Under the pieces are notes generated by a model. That model made no database searches, was not told where the DNA came from, and saw only the letters and a list, made by a program, of their open reading frames with translations. From NCBI GenBank assembly GCA_003133185.1, contig PKWF01000149.1, forward strand, positions 7,107 to 16,110: a DNA stretch of 9,004 nucleotides, given 5' to 3'. This DNA comes from Vulcanimicrobiota bacterium. Its GTDB lineage: Bacteria; Vulcanimicrobiota; Vulcanimicrobiia; Vulcanimicrobiales; Vulcanimicrobiaceae. Positions 7,369-9,004 of this stretch are shown here, one piece after another (the stretch's first letter is position 1; each line of letters opens with the position of its first letter). The translations under genes were made by a program, and so were the position numbers.

Positions 7369-7376
7369 GCGGAGCC
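7357..7376. repeat. Partial copy of the dispersed repeat at the 3' end of the MFS gene
   Basis: TGTCATCCTGAGC (7358-7370) matches TGTCACCCTGAGC (6066-6078) at 12 of 13 positions in the same orientation, and GGAGCC follows. The MFS codons Met-Ser-Ser-stop fall inside it. It also fills much of the 21-bp gap to the convergent gene. It is short, so chance cannot be excluded. Confidence 0.45.
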
Positions 7377-7389
7377 ACTCACGACCGCA

Positions 7390-8145
7390 TTAGTGGGTGG
7401 GTTTGACGAATGAATCCTTCTCGAGCGTAAAGACGTAGCTGGCGCTGTTCGTCTCGTTGCCGCCGGCCGTCGCCACATCGGCATGTATGACGGCTGGGAC
7501 TTCCATTGCGCGATCGTAGTTAATCGTGACATCGGAGGTTTGCGTGTCGAAAGGCCCGTCGTGGAGCTCCATCGTCTTTATCTCGCGAACGATGACCTTC
7601 TTACCGTCGCCGGCGTCGACCAACGTGAAATCATCCTCGGTATTGAACCCCGTTGACTCCTCCTTGCGCTGCCAGTGCCCTTGCGCATCCCACGGCGCGG
7701 CGTCGATGAACTGCCGTCCGAGATAGCTAAGCAGAAGCCATTCCGCCGCGCTCGGAGTCGCCGCCGATGGGCAGAAAACCGAAGTGTTGCCGTAGACGTT
7801 GCAGGTATACGCCTGCCGTGGGCGCGTCTCGTTCCGGGCGAGTTCGGAAATGCGCACGACCAGCGCGCCGTCCGGCGCAACCGAAAGCACGTCGACGAAC
7901 ATCGAGCCGCTGCCCGCTTCAGGGGCAACCAGATTCCCCGCAACGTTGACCGTTTGCGCGCCGTTGCTTGTGGTGACCTTAGAGGTCTGTAAACCTTGCA
8001 CTGCGACGTTGAAAGAATACTCCAAATGTCGCAGTGGCTTGCCCGGCGGGGAGGCGGGCGCGGGCGTTTGGGCAGTCAGCGCCACAACGCCACAAATAGA
8101 AAGTGAAAGAACGATTCCTAAAGTTCGCACGGTCTTAGTCAACAC
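7390..8145 (-). CDS. Uncharacterised secreted protein
   Basis: I do not recognise this 251-residue protein. It begins with a Sec signal: basic KTVR, a hydrophobic core (about residues 9-23), and probable cleavage around VALTAQT (21-27). A Pro/Ala-rich stretch (28-37) follows, then a domain with alternating beta-like segments such as LEYSFNVAVQG (41-51), GSMFVDVLSVAPDGALVVRIS (80-100) and KKVIVREIKTMEL (182-194). Two close cysteines, C115 and C125, could form a disulfide after export. There is no lipobox. The start is uncertain: the longest frame opens with a GTG at 8145 directly followed by a TTG, and a GTG at 8130 (residue 6) also works; none has a good Shine-Dalgarno. It converges on the MFS gene with a 21-bp gap. 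The expected place is the periplasm or outside the cell. Confidence 0.8.
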   Translation of the reverse strand: MLTKTVRTLGIVLSLSICGVVALTAQTPAPASPPGKPLRHLEYSFNVAVQGLQTSKVTTSNGAQTVNVAGNLVAPEAGSGSMFVDVLSVAPDGALVVRISELARNETRPRQAYTCNVYGNTSVFCPSAATPSAAEWLLLSYLGRQFIDAAPWDAQGHWQRKEESTGFNTEDDFTLVDAGDGKKVIVREIKTMELHDGPFDTQTSDVTINYDRAMEVPAVIHADVATAGGNETNSASYVFTLEKDSFVKPTH

Positions 8146-8195
8146 GTTACGTGCACGGTTTGTTACTTCCCGCCAAGCACCTTGCGCACTTTGAC

Positions 8196-8226
8196 CTTGG
8201 GACGCGATTATTCGTCGCGCCCCAAG
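8196..8226 (-). terminator. Strong hairpin after the beta-propeller gene, possible terminator
   Basis: In minus-strand RNA, CUUGGGGCGCGA pairs over all 12 positions with UCGCGUCCCAAG around a seven-base loop, with one G-U wobble. On the plus strand the same site has an A-C mismatch, so the structure fits best with minus-strand RNA. It begins 12 bases after the stop of the gene ending at 8239. There is no run of U after the stem, so it is not a classic intrinsic terminator. It could stabilise the 3' end, attenuate, or act as a leader element for the gene starting near 8145. Confidence 0.45.
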
Positions 8227-8238
8227 ACCCTTAACCCG

Positions 8239-9004
8239 TTACTTCTTGACTAGTGGCGAAGACGCAATCTGTGCGGCCGACGAGGCTCCCATAAGCGTGG
8301 AGAATAGCGTGGTTTGGCCCTTCTTAAACCCGACCACGTTGTCGTCTTGATTGCTCTGGAAGAACGCGCCCTTGGCGGTGATTCCGTTTTGCGTGGGACC
8401 GGTCAGACCGTCGGTGATCGTTTCGGACGGGCTCGTTTGACCTGACGGGTACACGGTTACGTTCGTCGTGGAGAAGTTCGAAACGTACAGGATGCCCTTC
8501 GGGCCAAACGAAACGCCGATCGGCCCCGCTGTGCCGGTGAGACCTGGGTTCGTAACGCTCGACGAGCCGGCTTTGATCTCGAAGACGGTGTTGCTGCTGT
8601 CGCAAGCAACCCAGAGGTTATCGCTGCCGTCGGTGTTGATGCCGACTGCTTGCCCGTAGTTATTAAAGGCAATCGTCTCGAATGCCGACGTCCCTCCCGC
8701 GGCGTAGGCGGTGATCGTGTTGTTGCCGAGGTTGCTCACGAAGACGTTCCCCTTTGAGTCGACGGCGACGGAGTATGGCGACGACACTGCGTCGGTGATC
8801 GTTAAGCTCGGCGAGCTCTGGCCTTTGGGATACACGGTGACCGAGTTGCCCGAAATATTGGCGACGTAGAGATTTCCGGCTTTATCGACCGCAGCGCCGA
8901 AGGCACAGTCGGTTCCTGTGGTGATCGATCCTATGGGCGAGCTGTTTGCCTTAGTCGGGTCATACATGAGCACACCACTGTCACAATCGGCCACGAAGAG
9001 GATG
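8239..9004 (-). CDS. NHL-like beta-propeller protein, C-terminal part (cut by window edge)
   Basis: The frame is open through the right edge. An in-frame GTG at 8994 is not the start, because the codons before it read ILF and complete the strand LFVAD. The visible 254 residues contain six copies of a 41-43-residue unit. They start at LFVADCDSG (2), LYVANISGN (45), VFVSNLGNN (87), LWVACDSSN (130), LYVSNFSTT (172) and AFFQSNQDD (213). Each unit runs on to a pattern like VTVYPxGQxSPSxTITD and then a turn with Asp/Gly (VDSKGN). This is the four-stranded blade of NHL/SMP-30-like propellers. No catalytic residues are evident, so a binding or surface role is more likely than an enzyme. The last unit is degenerate, and the protein ends in SSPLVKK. 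The signal peptide would lie off-window. Confidence 0.85.
   Translation of the reverse strand, partial: ILFVADCDSGVLMYDPTKANSSPIGSITTGTDCAFGAAVDKAGNLYVANISGNSVTVYPKGQSSPSLTITDAVSSPYSVAVDSKGNVFVSNLGNNTITAYAAGGTSAFETIAFNNYGQAVGINTDGSDNLWVACDSSNTVFEIKAGSSSVTNPGLTGTAGPIGVSFGPKGILYVSNFSTTNVTVYPSGQTSPSETITDGLTGPTQNGITAKGAFFQSNQDDNVVGFKKGQTTLFSTLMGASSAAQIASSPLVKK

Noticed and set aside
7374..7400. Hairpin terminator between the convergent MFS and secreted-protein genes
   Set aside because: Only CCACT/AGTGG, a five-base stem with a 12-base loop and no U-run, could be found. It also runs into the end of the coding sequence.
8992..8994. GTG as the start of the beta-propeller protein
   Set aside because: The frame is open upstream to the window end, and the codons before the GTG complete the first visible repeat (ILFVAD), so the gene continues off-window.

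Overview
The window is a GC-rich, densely packed bacterial chromosome segment with nine protein genes (two cut by the window edges) and no RNA genes, CRISPR array, transposase or phage gene that I can see. The organism is probably a diderm bacterium from an uncultured, high-GC lineage. PstS has an ordinary Sec signal without a lipobox, another gene encodes a lipoprotein, and the right edge encodes a secreted beta-propeller of the 'VYPsGqtsPs' type. From memory, this combination fits Candidatus Eremiobacterota (WPS-2) best, with Acidobacteriota-like groups as alternatives; this is inference and not shown by any marker gene here.

Left third (1-3257, minus strand): a high-affinity phosphate uptake operon read right to left as pstS-pstC-pstA-pstB. 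The genes are 3 bp apart (pstS/pstC), overlap by 20 bp (pstC/pstA) or overlap by 4 bp (pstA/pstB), so they are surely one transcript. pstB runs off the left edge, so it is unknown whether phoU follows.

Middle (3258-7368, plus strand): a 146-bp divergent control region separates pstS from thrS. It holds a 15-bp perfect inverted repeat, a small hairpin and an imperfect direct repeat that carries the thrS ribosome binding site. thrS encodes a complete threonyl-tRNA synthetase except that the N-terminal TGS domain is absent. Its stop codon overlaps the start of a lipoprotein gene (ATGA) of unknown function. Next comes an 84-bp spacer full of a dispersed-repeat-like palindrome, then an MFS transporter of the sialate/lactate:proton symporter type. 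Both the start region and the last codons of this gene lie in repeat-like DNA.

Right third (7390-9004, minus strand): an uncharacterised secreted protein converges on the MFS gene. Behind it is a 12-bp hairpin and then the C-terminal six repeats of an NHL-like beta-propeller protein that runs off the right edge.

The pst operon is a textbook system, and I found no strong sign of a new multi-gene system. The points most worth a second look are the TGS-less ThrRS, its translational coupling to an unknown low-complexity lipoprotein, the repeat sequence at both ends of the MFS gene, and the inverted repeat in the pst control region.
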